A stretch of DNA of 64,000 nt from Symsagittifera roscoffensis (lineage: Eukaryota > Xenacoelomorpha > Acoela > Convolutidae): the NCBI RefSeq assembly GCF_963678635.1, contig NC_087064.1:6486411-6550410 (forward strand), in the 5' to 3' direction. The notes below the pieces were generated by a model. That model had not been told where the DNA came from and ran no database searches. It saw nothing but the letters and a program-made list of their open reading frames with translations. Each line of letters starts with the position of its first letter. Positions within the stretch are counted from its first letter, which is position 1. The position numbers were made by a program, and so were the translations under genes. Below are positions 9,401 to 16,234 of the stretch, piece by piece.

Positions 9401-11161
9401 ACTGGTACTCGTCGTCTCCGATCTAGTGTCCGATCTGGATGTGCCTGCTACTTCCTCGATTGGTTGGTTGACAGGTCCTATCCTTTTCCTAGGATGAATT
9501 GTCCTCCTCATCGGTGCTTCTCCCAACCGATCTTGTACGTCTGTTCTTCGACCTGGTTCACCGGAGCTTTGTTGCCGGTAATTTGTGACGGTTGGGACCG
9601 TACCCAAGCGTGTTTCCAGGTTAGGAGGTACAAAGGTGGTGATCACCGTATCACTCACCGTTCCCTCTTCCTTCAGTACTCCTGTGTCAAAGAGTTCTGC
9701 TTCCAGCTCATCCAACCGTTCTTGGAAGACTCGATTCAACCAAGCTTGTCCTTCGACACTGTCGAAGTGGATGCCATCTGTGGTCAGTCTGGCTTGATCC
9801 ATGGCTCTCAATTCATGTTCAATGTCCATGAGGATCATTCTTCCGGCATTTCGATTTGCTAGGTTTCTCAAGATGTTGTTCCATCTCATGACTCCCTCGT
9901 TGTGCCTTCTTCCTGACGCTGTCAGGCTTCTTGCGTTCATTGGCACCGTGCAAACGGTCAGTACCGCGCAGCTGAACTTCTGCCAGAGAGTAGTAAACAA
10001 ACACACCATCATTGCTTCCCACAGTGCTTCCTGCTCATCTGATCCTCTGGAGATGTCATTCGTCCCAACTAAGATCATCACATTGGGTATCTTCCCTGGA
10101 TTCATCAGCTCCACCATGCGATATAATTGGGCAATCGTCGCGCCTCCAAAGGCCATCACCGTGGTGACCCATGAGGTCCTCAAATTCAACAGCACTCTGA
10201 CTAAGCTGTCTCCCAATATCAGGTGAGATGTCCCGAGTGGTGGTTGCTGCAGGTTCACAGCCGGGCTCCAGGTAGCTCGATTGAAGCAGGCTCTCGGATC
10301 TGTCTCCGGAACTCCCGTGAAATTATACTTCAATTGATTATTCTTCTGCACGTCTATTACACGAGACACTTTCTTCGCTGGCATCTTCCTTACTTTCCTC
10401 TCTGGGATTCTCGAGTTCCCCATGAGTGGTGTCACGTTACTCATCCCTTGTCTGATTACTGTCTGGGAGAGTTGTACTCTGCCCGTATCGTCAATCGTTC
10501 CATAGGGTGCAGTCACCCCGGAACCTGGTGCATTCTTGTTAGCGACCAATCGTCCAGCTGTCTCTATCAGTTTTCTCACTGTCTGTTCTACGACGGGATC
10601 ACCCAAGGTGTCACTAGGATCCGGGATTGTTACTCGGTTCGTCTCTGCTGGAAGCCGTGTCTCCGTTGTTTGACTCATTTCTCGAGGTGTCAAGAGCTCC
10701 ATCGGGGACTGCCCACGAGGAATATCCCTTGCAGGTATCACTTTCTCAATGGACGTCGTCAACGCCACCTGCTCCGATCGCTCTTTGTATTCCTGCCTTA
10801 AGCGTTCGACCTCTTGACCCTGCTTTTTGTTGCATTCTTCAAACAACTTTCTCCACATGTCCCGGTCTTCCTCCATCGCCAGCATGGTCTTCGTCATATC
10901 GTCTAACTCCTTCTTCGTACTTCTCAACTGATCGTTCATCTCGTCCAGATCTTGTATGGTTTGGTTCGTCTGAACCTTCTGTGTTACTTTCGCCCCTTTT
11001 GGTGGCACAGCTGCTCTCAGTGGTGAACCAGACGAGGTCGCCTCGCTGTTCATCTCCCGATGCATTCTCGTCAGGCCCAGGTTTGGGCTTGGAGGGCATT
11101 GGCATCTCACCTGGTTGGTAAGTCCTAGAACTTCCCAACCCAGGCTCATTCGCCAAGTCAC
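3416..11161 (-). CDS. ORF3: giant protein with two SGNH-hydrolase-like domains
   Basis: A 2581-codon frame lies downstream of pol in the giant element. Order of parts: an N-terminal coiled coil (about residues 65-130); a canonical SGNH/GDSL domain (about 311-485) with Ser319 in GDSL, Asn368 in GTND, and Asp462/His465 in DGIH; a linker; a second, divergent SGNH-like domain (about 768-1005) with Ser779 in ANSE, Asn830 in GIND, and Asp981/His984 in DDDH; a long unrecognised region; a Ser/Glu/Gly-rich low-complexity segment (about 1555-1690); and a long C-terminal part of unknown fold. SGNH enzymes hydrolyse esters and related bonds in lipids, glycans or acetylated sugars; the substrate here cannot be inferred. 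No signal peptide or clear transmembrane anchor marks it as an envelope protein. Its true start is probably the overlapping frame at 11438. Confidence 0.85.
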   Translation of the reverse strand: MTWRMSLGWEVLGLTNQVRCQCPPSPNLGLTRMHREMNSEATSSGSPLRAAVPPKGAKVTQKVQTNQTIQDLDEMNDQLRSTKKELDDMTKTMLAMEEDRDMWRKLFEECNKKQGQEVERLRQEYKERSEQVALTTSIEKVIPARDIPRGQSPMELLTPREMSQTTETRLPAETNRVTIPDPSDTLGDPVVEQTVRKLIETAGRLVANKNAPGSGVTAPYGTIDDTGRVQLSQTVIRQGMSNVTPLMGNSRIPERKVRKMPAKKVSRVIDVQKNNQLKYNFTGVPETDPRACFNRATWSPAVNLQQPPLGTSHLILGDSLVRVLLNLRTSWVTTVMAFGGATIAQLYRMVELMNPGKIPNVMILVGTNDISRGSDEQEALWEAMMVCLFTTLWQKFSCAVLTVCTVPMNARSLTASGRRHNEGVMRWNNILRNLANRNAGRMILMDIEHELRAMDQARLTTDGIHFDSVEGQAWLNRVFQERLDELEAELFDTGVLKEEGTVSDTVITTFVPPNLETRLGTVPTVTNYRQQSSGEPGRRTDVQDRLGEAPMRRTIHPRKRIGPVNQPIEEVAGTSRSDTRSETTSTSREERPSRGSLMWSRSIPSPWHIYKDELMKLDLQRVSFIEDARRMLNGATLSVSRLYSITGVDWLIAASKNFSSTTALRFADLEGLPSNNTIGPVNARPLQDVRLNHDERNREERPGRFLTARAPIGQHVKIFRQLTTPPGHVKERVYPKLVNQDGDAQRYGGLTAIKKDETIFAAYDKAEMRKAKIMVVANSEFVYTSKSLFWPDVIMLAAVDLDLLQSVSLAIGVQRQTEMNPITIVFAGINDHLHSRGFLSRLRDPATAENAVWPAIKDILESMGEVVDATKEGSFNKVTLRVVFALSPGYAHLPDGLKFVYAMVALLSEGKYDVIISAPNRMIEMENLRPLKAELPAVWSDISNAMRGFKDHALHMLVLDEVLGLELSNFSRQLKLKPGIDDDHRVITAMSNDLWFRAMDVASEDTRRKNSLEMRAHLEAMVLRTKPEANQWLHLNPRVAALGADAFQQGPVMITKIHAYLLKEVNLAENAGEKTAEFVNRMCQITLETFWTQEVKGQEGFERTDSMLEGLGVGWTASFLAKVYPKVSHYLIKEFFQAIVKVSIVELIALFVTFGAENFVKGPVILLTDGIQNLRLDGLLTLIAITHGNLGGLMKLARCPEQMKERVRNLDMKKSTDSWNKIRDLRHTLIQYLLQQNRFGTGEDETIEREEDVRRHVGGMPLLTDLSLAMRINPLALIRGVTEFVTVIYGPAVTFAFPDVKVEAYRRSVLHLNLISAVDGSTLNWCEQHALRELMSEDLLFAKISEPEMTVINFDDHFCDRMGEVERGHIEVFPKLWNLRPYDKTNGEMTRVPRLTAAYHKVREETKDWGDYKKLPEAIPEFPLIRRMLLGAVSVVQTPRLRAFETNERRVGNFSATMDPYFVGRNAAVLQYTRFAYTDQATRRRISNAATPKPEGFDEEWRGLGSAPMRMRGRTELPEASVILTSVRKEMKAAGVLQTRIFLAPFGCEEIKVVHGEEEDKSAGTLLIPRFQEEADNDKQGPSNSNRDKSEGDDGQGGNRQTEEPMQQDQAGGEDDRASTGGTSSLDFNIFSDLENNADTLETTEPADEGISTLEPPSAFEEMKRNLPESSSPGNTRNNDQRILMESPRRRRIEASARVPFLGTLPEEEWEVHHRDHESRTGCKLDRVAFMEEVWTVIQSYGTQSILKTGLNQPLMREVLDKLDECEGRLSELLIDSATDESEVNSPIKMTPQDNEGEVVYLSRTRRGTMRSKMVIDKINAMKMKLGSRVMPRRIGKTKVDSEISMKAGNSAKRKRVEEVMDLGQGDYQLSGTDRILTDIAMVPPILMAGIKSTGYKSKRSDRTLTGATLEMEILSQCGESKMRDFKPSPMNHGKGSVAGQLTPVEYNRLTVSETVSIDEPTGGYMEMLEYRNSARGYVVALEDEKAMEGYLETMLQGTALKQKAYGTLASSDVEAETIEQLVSLPWKAVVLRYFEEEMRTTPRIHALVAVPYVRTELQLRLAWCMMGLTREEYDSEERKRSKEEKVFLMTNLRDLIVQEGAAVACAKRRDALCFIRFLIEQISVPALSTCVKMLKEGDERTKAMFLLAMLDMQQSKPMRVNMKEPEELEPMKKIDEIRRFSNKELRLTKESMGALPKSSEYCGPIKKKSYSYVSGIIGIAYNPFLSEDIRDCFFDYEQAVLLRFWTSRIVTIKSVNNSQAKLGLVLEEEVTAPSVPKSDKRVEFGLGFSDELLRTSLMAVWELMKPSWCPSPNADSILRETQDIQRELNADCNLRDLNIIYNVMITASKSNGEDKVELPGWGPEDWVKPGSCLAEVCGLEGHVCGSLDCVKTLEKQHKQLTVLFGNVVMKARTETELIADCHGGTDVNLVTALGFYSMFGSLESLLNLEQKHEVVTAISVEVFPGVLQTEQKYIGKWREAIETEMNIRHSETYCRPSGARYLVGSTLAPMCKSRYPVHFVAVDVKSTRTIVDQAFSVPKCVRLARMSESLTSYYVRCSQRFRREPKKSWSQYWERSSWNM
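8147..8860 (-). other. Divergent second SGNH-like domain within ORF3
   Basis: Residues about 768-1005 repeat the SGNH order in weaker form: a beta-strand-like IMVVANSE with Ser779, IVFAGINDHLH with Asn830, and GIDDDH with Asp981 and His984. The Ser-Asn spacing (51) nearly equals that of domain 1. The GDS block is replaced by ANS and the Gly of block II is not obvious. The assignment rests on motif order, so it is less certain than domain 1. Confidence 0.5.
9707..10231 (-). other. SGNH/GDSL hydrolase domain 1 within ORF3
   Basis: Residues about 311-485 of ORF3 hold all four SGNH landmarks in the right order: GDSL (nucleophile Ser319), a Gly-Gly turn at 339-340, GTND (Asn368) and DGIHFD (Asp462, His465). 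Spacing from Ser to Asn is 49 residues and from Asn to Asp 94, which fits a compact SGNH fold. By established family knowledge this is predicted to be catalytically competent. Confidence 0.85.
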
Positions 11162-11438
11162 TCCCTGAGAGAGCCCCGTTTCTCCACCTCATCACTCTCA
11201 TGTTCGGGCGGTCTAGTACTCCTCTTTCTCCATATGCTGCCATCAACAGGACTTCCGTGGGGCGGTCCCCACGGTTGTCGTGCCCCAAGATGTTAATCAG
11301 GGCGGTCAGCAACATGACCACCTCTGGGTCCTCCAGAGCGAAGTCTCGTTCGATCAGCCGACGATAGATCGCATCTACCATCGGTCCTACATATGCCTCG
11401 GCCAGGTCCATCAATTCATCCAGGTTGAAATTGTCCAT
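10839..11438 (-). CDS. ORF3, N-terminal segment in a shifted frame
   Basis: This frame starts at an ATG in a reasonable position (MDNFNLDELM) and overlaps the main ORF3 frame from 11161 to 10839. Its first roughly 130 residues look like real protein (an acidic helical N-terminus, then a Pro/Gly-rich linker). Past about 11000 the sensible sequence, a coiled coil, is in the main frame, which is +1 relative to this one. The main ORF3 therefore probably begins here and changes frame near the AAAAGGGG run (10993-11000 on the + strand). Either a one-base length change in that run or a +1 recoding event would explain it. Confidence 0.65.
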   Translation of the reverse strand: MDNFNLDELMDLAEAYVGPMVDAIYRRLIERDFALEDPEVVMLLTALINILGHDNRGDRPTEVLLMAAYGERGVLDRPNMRVMRWRNGALSGSDLANEPGLGSSRTYQPGEMPMPSKPKPGPDENASGDEQRGDLVWFTTESSCATKRGESNTEGSDEPNHTRSGRDERSVEKYEEGVRRYDEDHAGDGGRPGHVEKVV

Positions 11439-11848
11439 ACTGTTCTTTCCAAGTTTGATTTGATTTCGATTTCAAGTTTTGACTCAAATGAGCAATTAAA
11501 TGATCAATCAGGATCTAGAAAAGGAATCACGACTGTCACACCTGTCAGTTTCACCTTAACTTATATCGTTAAAATCTGCTTAAAACAGTTCAGATAAAAA
11601 TATATTTATCCTAAAATTTATTAAAATCAATTAGTTTCTAAAATTTTGGAGTTCGACCTAAGATTGGACAGTCCAAACTTTGGATCTATTCCCAAGATCG
11701 TCATTTAGTTGTTCATGGTCACTAACCCCTACTTACCCCTGATCTTAATAACCTAACACATAACACTACATTACATAACACAACATAACACACACCTCAC
11801 ACATTACATGTAACTTGGTCTTTGGCCTAACACTCTTTCGCACATCAC
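11439..11848 (-). other. Pol-ORF3 intergenic spacer with a candidate 3' splice site
   Basis: About 410 bp, AT-rich, with no sense ORF. On the sense strand, CCTTTTCTAG (AG at 11516-11515) lies 77 nt before the ORF3 ATG and resembles a nematode 3' splice site. This suggests ORF3 could be made from a cis-spliced or spliced-leader trans-spliced subgenomic mRNA. A run of TAACACA-type repeats occurs at about 11750-11795. The splice role is an inference. Confidence 0.4.
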
Positions 11849-14800
11849 TCAGCCTATACTTAAGTAATATTTCTTATGTAGATACACTTGTATGTTCGTA
11901 TCAGAGAATATCACGTGTACAAGCGCGTACAATTCCCGAGGATGCAGTCTTCCTCTATTTGGATCGTACACTGGAAGCGAAAGCTCCTTCACGTCCATTT
12001 CCACAAGGAAGTCCCTCAGCCTCGTCAAAGACAAGACTAGGTTTTCTGGGTCCACGTGCTGCTTCTCTGTCGCCCTCGTTACCAAGAAGCATAAGTACTT
12101 TCCCGGTATCTGCGACACCGCCGGGGGTAAGGCTGCTACGCCCCCTATCCCTGGTCTTTGCTTCCAAAGGAATTCCACGTTTTTATATTCCCTCTTAAAA
12201 TCTGCCGCTAGCGCCGTCCTAAAACTCATGTCTGCGGTGATAGCTACCGCACATGTTCTGTTTGTGAGTATGAAATCACTGTCTGTTAGTATTATGTTAC
12301 TAGAATATTCATTTGGTAAATTAAAATATGACTCCACTACCCTGCCTATGTCAGGTTTCTTAGGTTCTTCACCTGTTTCTGCTTCTAACTCTCCTGTTTC
12401 TCTTGCTATTCTCAATTTTTTTATTATCAGGTTTTCAGTGTGGGTAAGTCCTACCCCCACTCCCCGGACAAAAATATCCATCGGCGTCCCCGTCGATCGC
12501 ATACCGGGTATTAAGTCAAGGTTAGAAGCTGGAATGAGAAGTTGTCCTTCCTGGGCAGCCCAGGAAGGATCATCTCGTTCGGTCTTAATGTATTTCGCGC
12601 TTTCACGATCTACGTCTTGAATCGTAACGCTCGTCTCTTTAGGGTCTGATGTCATTTCATTCAGCCACTCTAAGACACGCAGGTTCGTCTGGTCTTGTTC
12701 ATATGACTGCTGTTGCTCATCGTCAAATTCTACCTCGGGTTTTGACCAGTCGTCAACCCACTCATCGTTATGATCATCGACTATGTCAATGTCTTGTGAC
12801 ACAGTTATTTCTTCTAAACCCACTACTTCCTCCACTACTTTCTTCAGATCTATCCTATCCACTACAAAGTCGTCACCGTAAGGATTGTACTTCTTTCTTG
12901 ATCTCGTCCCGTCCTTCCGACGAGTCTGCATCGTGAACGGAAGATCTGGTTCCAAGTTCTTGGGAACCTCTGTCTGTTCGGGATCCTGCCAATCCTCTTC
13001 TGCGTAGGGTAAGGTTTCATCGTCCGCTTCGATCTTTTCGTTTGGATCCATGTCCAGCGGTATATCCGTACCTTCCTCTACGATTTCGTTTCCATCGTTC
13101 TTCTGCCTGGTGCCTTTTTCATTGACCTCACAAGCAGGATCCATCATTAGATAATCCCCTTCTTCCATGTCTGCAGGTACACACCAGTCTTCTGTCGATG
13201 GATTGTGTGGCTTGATGTTTTCGTAGTGGGCGGCTCGGCCAGTACTCAGTCTATAAAAGCGTCCCTCTTGGTGCACCTCTGTAGTCATGAAGGGTCCCCT
13301 CCACTTTTTTAGAAGCTTCTTCGTTCCTTTCGGTGGTATAACGTTCTGAAATACCCATACGTAGTCTCCCACCGAGTAGGCTTTTGCACCAGCTGCTTTC
13401 TTGTCGAATCTTTTCCTCTGCCTTGCCTGTGCTTGCTGAGTATTTCGTCTACACAGATCGTTCAACTCCTGTTGACGTCTGATCACATCCCTCACGTAAA
13501 CCTGTGGAGATGTTTTCTTCCCCTCATATTCTGGGTAGAAGAATGTCAAGGGTAAAGACTTCTCGTGTCCCGTCAGCATCATGTGTGGACTGACCCCAGT
13601 GGTGGAGTGTTGCGTGCTATTATAAGCTCCCATCACCTGTGGAAGGTATCTGTCCCAATCGGTCATGTACCTGGAACAATATACCCTCAGCATCGACACT
13701 AACGTCCTATTCTGTCTTTCCACTAAGCCATTCGTCTGAGGGTGGTATGTCGTGGAGTGAGCCTGAGCGACTTGTGACCGTCTCATAAGCTCTTTCGTAA
13801 GCTCGCCTACGAAAGCCGTTCCATTGTCCGATTGAAACGTCATTGGACATCCGTGTCTTGCTATCCACGTATTGATCAGGTGGTCGCATGTCTCTTCCGC
13901 CGAGGCAGTGATGCAGGGCACGGCCTCTGCATACTTCGTGAAGTGATCTGTCATGACCAAGACTTGGTTGTAACCGCTGTCTGTCATGCATATCTTCTGG
14001 TGATCTATCTGCACCACCTCGTTGAATTCAGACGACTCAATTGATTGTAAAGGAAATCGCAACTTCCTAGGATCCTTGACCTGTTGGCATGACAGACATG
14101 CTGTCACCCATTTCTCGCATGCCTTTTTCATCCCAGGCCACTCAAAGCGCTTCAGGATCCTCTGATACACTTTGTCGATCCCTTGATGGCCCATCTGATC
14201 ATGCGACCTGAATAATAGTTCTGTCTGATAGAGTTGCGGCAACACTATCGCGTTATATTTGTATAAGACCTTGTCTTCTTCTCTTCTCCTGCAAGCCACG
14301 ATCCCGTCCTTGTTCAGATATAATCTCCCCTCCTTCTGCATGAAGTATTGTCTCAGGATCCTATAGCTGTCTTCTTCCAGGTCACCTTTGTCAGGTGCAC
14401 CGTTTTCTATCCACCTTTTTAGGTTGCTTGTCATGCGATCATTTCTCTGCGCCCTTAGAAGATCCGAGAGTCTGTATCTCGCCTTCAAGTACGTCTTCAT
14501 GACTCTCATCTGACTGTTCAGCTCGTTGGGCTGATGTGTGTCTTCTTCCATCTTAACGCACCAAATCTTCGCCAACGGTTGTGTTTCTTGTTGAAACGGC
14601 TGAAGATCAGTCCTGACTACCTCTTTCTGCGGCAACAGGCTTATCGAACGTTTCGATACCGCTATCGTTTCTAAGTCATACGCTGCGTTGTCAAAGACTC
14701 TTTCGCTTGGTATTAGGTAGCGATCGCTGTCAGGATCCTGATACACCTCTCTGTCCAGGTCTCTCGCCCGAGTTTCCACTAGTAGCGTGTGTATCGCCAG

Positions 14801-16222
14801 TTCTGACAGCTCGGATCCCGAACTCGAGTTCCTGTCTGAATAGGTGTCCATTCCTGAGTTTCGGTAATCATCATCTGTCGAAGAGGTTGTGCTGTAGACT
14901 GCACGCTCCTCCAGATCCTGTCTGTGCTTTCTTCGCATCCATCTGAACTCCCCGGACAAAACCTTGTTCTCTCGGTCCTGTTTCTCATCAGGAATTTCCT
15001 CGTTTATCTCAGACTCCCCGGACAAATTTCCTTGTCCCGGGTGTTGATCTTGTGATCGCTGGTTTTTCTCCTCATCCTTCTCCCCGGACAAATAGTCTTG
15101 CAGCAGATTTTGTTCTACCTCCTCACCCTCTTTTTCCCGGTCTACAAAGGTGACGGTTTTCTTTCGCTTGCTGCTCCCCTGTTCTTTCCGTCCGTAAGAA
15201 GTACTGGTTAAAATCTCTTGGGGTATTGAGGATACTAGTTGCTGAACTATTGTCCTACAATCCCTCTTGTTCTCTTCGTGCTGTTGTCTGGACGGCATGA
15301 TCTTCACCTTCTCACTGACTGTTAGCGATGCCACTGCTGCTGTCCACTCGGGGTCATCTCTGGTCACTTCTCTTTCTAACAATCCACCCAGTATCCGCAT
15401 CACTTGTGGTGTGACTTGCACCGTTTTATCCAATAATGAGAGGCTGTTTATATTCATGCGAGAGAGTTCTTGCTGGACCAGGTTCGAGCGCAGCAACAAA
15501 TCCAAGGGGACCGGGTCCTCCCTTGACAGGATCTTTATCTCGGCTGCTTTCTCTACAGGTAACTCAGGATGCCCCGGAATTGGATGTCCAGACTTATCCA
15601 ACCATCTCGTTAAGGGAAGCGCTTCATAAGTTTCTTTGTCCAGAAACGAGAATCCCTCCTTTACTTCCGCCTGATTGGCCTGCATCTGCTCCAATCTTTC
15701 ATAGAACTCAGTTTTCTTGCTGAGACTGTCAGCATTCTGATGTTTATCACGCATCCTGTGTTCGATTATCATATGGTAGCCATCCAGTCTTACTATCCAT
15801 CTACCAATATAACTCTGATCCATCGAGTAGGTCTTCAACCAGGATAACGCTCTGTTGTCCACGCGTAACTTGAAGGGAGCGCTCCCCAAGTATGCACGGT
15901 ACTTCTCCACGAAGGTAACTACTGCAAACATTTCTGCTTTTGGTGCGCCATATTTCATCTCTGTGTCACTCAAGACTTTGCTGCCGTATGCAATGGGACC
16001 GAGAACTGTTCTTCCGTTCCATTCTTGCTCTTGATGCAATATTCCTGAGATGGCCACCACCGATGCGTCTGTGTCGAGAACATACATGCCCTTTTCTGTA
16101 GACATGCCCAGCACTGGCGCTTCGCACAGTTCCCGCTTTATGTTCTCGAAAGCAACTTGTGCCTCATCGTTCCATTCGAACTTTTTCCCTTTGTTGCGCA
16201 TCAGCTTCTGCATCGGGTACAC
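11849..16222 (-). CDS. Pol, downstream part: RNase H, integrase, macro-like domain
   Basis: A 1457-codon frame continues RT in the same frame after an in-frame TGA (16235-16237). RNase H spans about residues 45-170, with Asp in DTDAS (50-54), Glu in KAEM, Asp in VDNRAL and Asp in NADSLS. A very long charged linker (about 175-660) has three LSGE repeats (388, 400, 422). Integrase has an H-C zinc finger (His674, His679, Cys709, Cys712), DDE residues Asp740, Asp799 and Glu835, and a GPF motif at 976-978. After an acidic tail, residues about 1302-1455 resemble a macro domain. The product should cleave the RNA template and insert cDNA. The linker and the macro-like C-terminus are unusual for Ty3-type Pol. 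Confidence 0.9.
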   Translation of the reverse strand: MYPMQKLMRNKGKKFEWNDEAQVAFENIKRELCEAPVLGMSTEKGMYVLDTDASVVAISGILHQEQEWNGRTVLGPIAYGSKVLSDTEMKYGAPKAEMFAVVTFVEKYRAYLGSAPFKLRVDNRALSWLKTYSMDQSYIGRWIVRLDGYHMIIEHRMRDKHQNADSLSKKTEFYERLEQMQANQAEVKEGFSFLDKETYEALPLTRWLDKSGHPIPGHPELPVEKAAEIKILSREDPVPLDLLLRSNLVQQELSRMNINSLSLLDKTVQVTPQVMRILGGLLEREVTRDDPEWTAAVASLTVSEKVKIMPSRQQHEENKRDCRTIVQQLVSSIPQEILTSTSYGRKEQGSSKRKKTVTFVDREKEGEEVEQNLLQDYLSGEKDEEKNQRSQDQHPGQGNLSGESEINEEIPDEKQDRENKVLSGEFRWMRRKHRQDLEERAVYSTTSSTDDDYRNSGMDTYSDRNSSSGSELSELAIHTLLVETRARDLDREVYQDPDSDRYLIPSERVFDNAAYDLETIAVSKRSISLLPQKEVVRTDLQPFQQETQPLAKIWCVKMEEDTHQPNELNSQMRVMKTYLKARYRLSDLLRAQRNDRMTSNLKRWIENGAPDKGDLEEDSYRILRQYFMQKEGRLYLNKDGIVACRRREEDKVLYKYNAIVLPQLYQTELLFRSHDQMGHQGIDKVYQRILKRFEWPGMKKACEKWVTACLSCQQVKDPRKLRFPLQSIESSEFNEVVQIDHQKICMTDSGYNQVLVMTDHFTKYAEAVPCITASAEETCDHLINTWIARHGCPMTFQSDNGTAFVGELTKELMRRSQVAQAHSTTYHPQTNGLVERQNRTLVSMLRVYCSRYMTDWDRYLPQVMGAYNSTQHSTTGVSPHMMLTGHEKSLPLTFFYPEYEGKKTSPQVYVRDVIRRQQELNDLCRRNTQQAQARQRKRFDKKAAGAKAYSVGDYVWVFQNVIPPKGTKKLLKKWRGPFMTTEVHQEGRFYRLSTGRAAHYENIKPHNPSTEDWCVPADMEEGDYLMMDPACEVNEKGTRQKNDGNEIVEEGTDIPLDMDPNEKIEADDETLPYAEEDWQDPEQTEVPKNLEPDLPFTMQTRRKDGTRSRKKYNPYGDDFVVDRIDLKKVVEEVVGLEEITVSQDIDIVDDHNDEWVDDWSKPEVEFDDEQQQSYEQDQTNLRVLEWLNEMTSDPKETSVTIQDVDRESAKYIKTERDDPSWAAQEGQLLIPASNLDLIPGMRSTGTPMDIFVRGVGVGLTHTENLIIKKLRIARETGELEAETGEEPKKPDIGRVVESYFNLPNEYSSNIILTDSDFILTNRTCAVAITADMSFRTALAADFKREYKNVEFLWKQRPGIGGVAALPPAVSQIPGKYLCFLVTRATEKQHVDPENLVLSLTRLRDFLVEMDVKELSLPVYDPNRGRLHPRELYALVHVIFSDTNIQVYLHKKYYLSIG
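11852..12319 (-). other. Macro-like domain at the C-terminus of Pol
   Basis: Residues about 1302-1455 follow the macrodomain pattern of the TARG1/ALC1-like class. A first strand leads to AVAITADMSFRTALAADFK (the xDM-alanine-helix block), then GIGGVAAL, a strand KYLCFLVTRATEK, a helix, a strand KELSLPVY, a loop DPNRGRL where macrodomains usually have a Gly-rich phosphate loop, a helix, and IFSDTNIQVYL. Macrodomains bind ADP-ribose or related ligands. The Lys and Asp that serve TARG1 catalysis appear replaced (Arg/Ala and Gly by my alignment), so binding without hydrolysis is more likely. This was aligned by eye only. Confidence 0.6.
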
Positions 16223-16234
16223 CTTGTCCGCGTA

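Noticed and set aside
2464-11121. Many plus-strand ORFs of 60-240 codons opposite ORF3
   Set aside because: They are antisense shadows of a long GC-balanced coding frame, Ser/Leu-rich and without motifs.
3416-11438. ORF3 as an envelope protein making this an errantivirus-like element
   Set aside because: No signal peptide, furin-like site, fusion peptide or C-terminal anchor was seen; SGNH domains and a coiled coil do not support an envelope.
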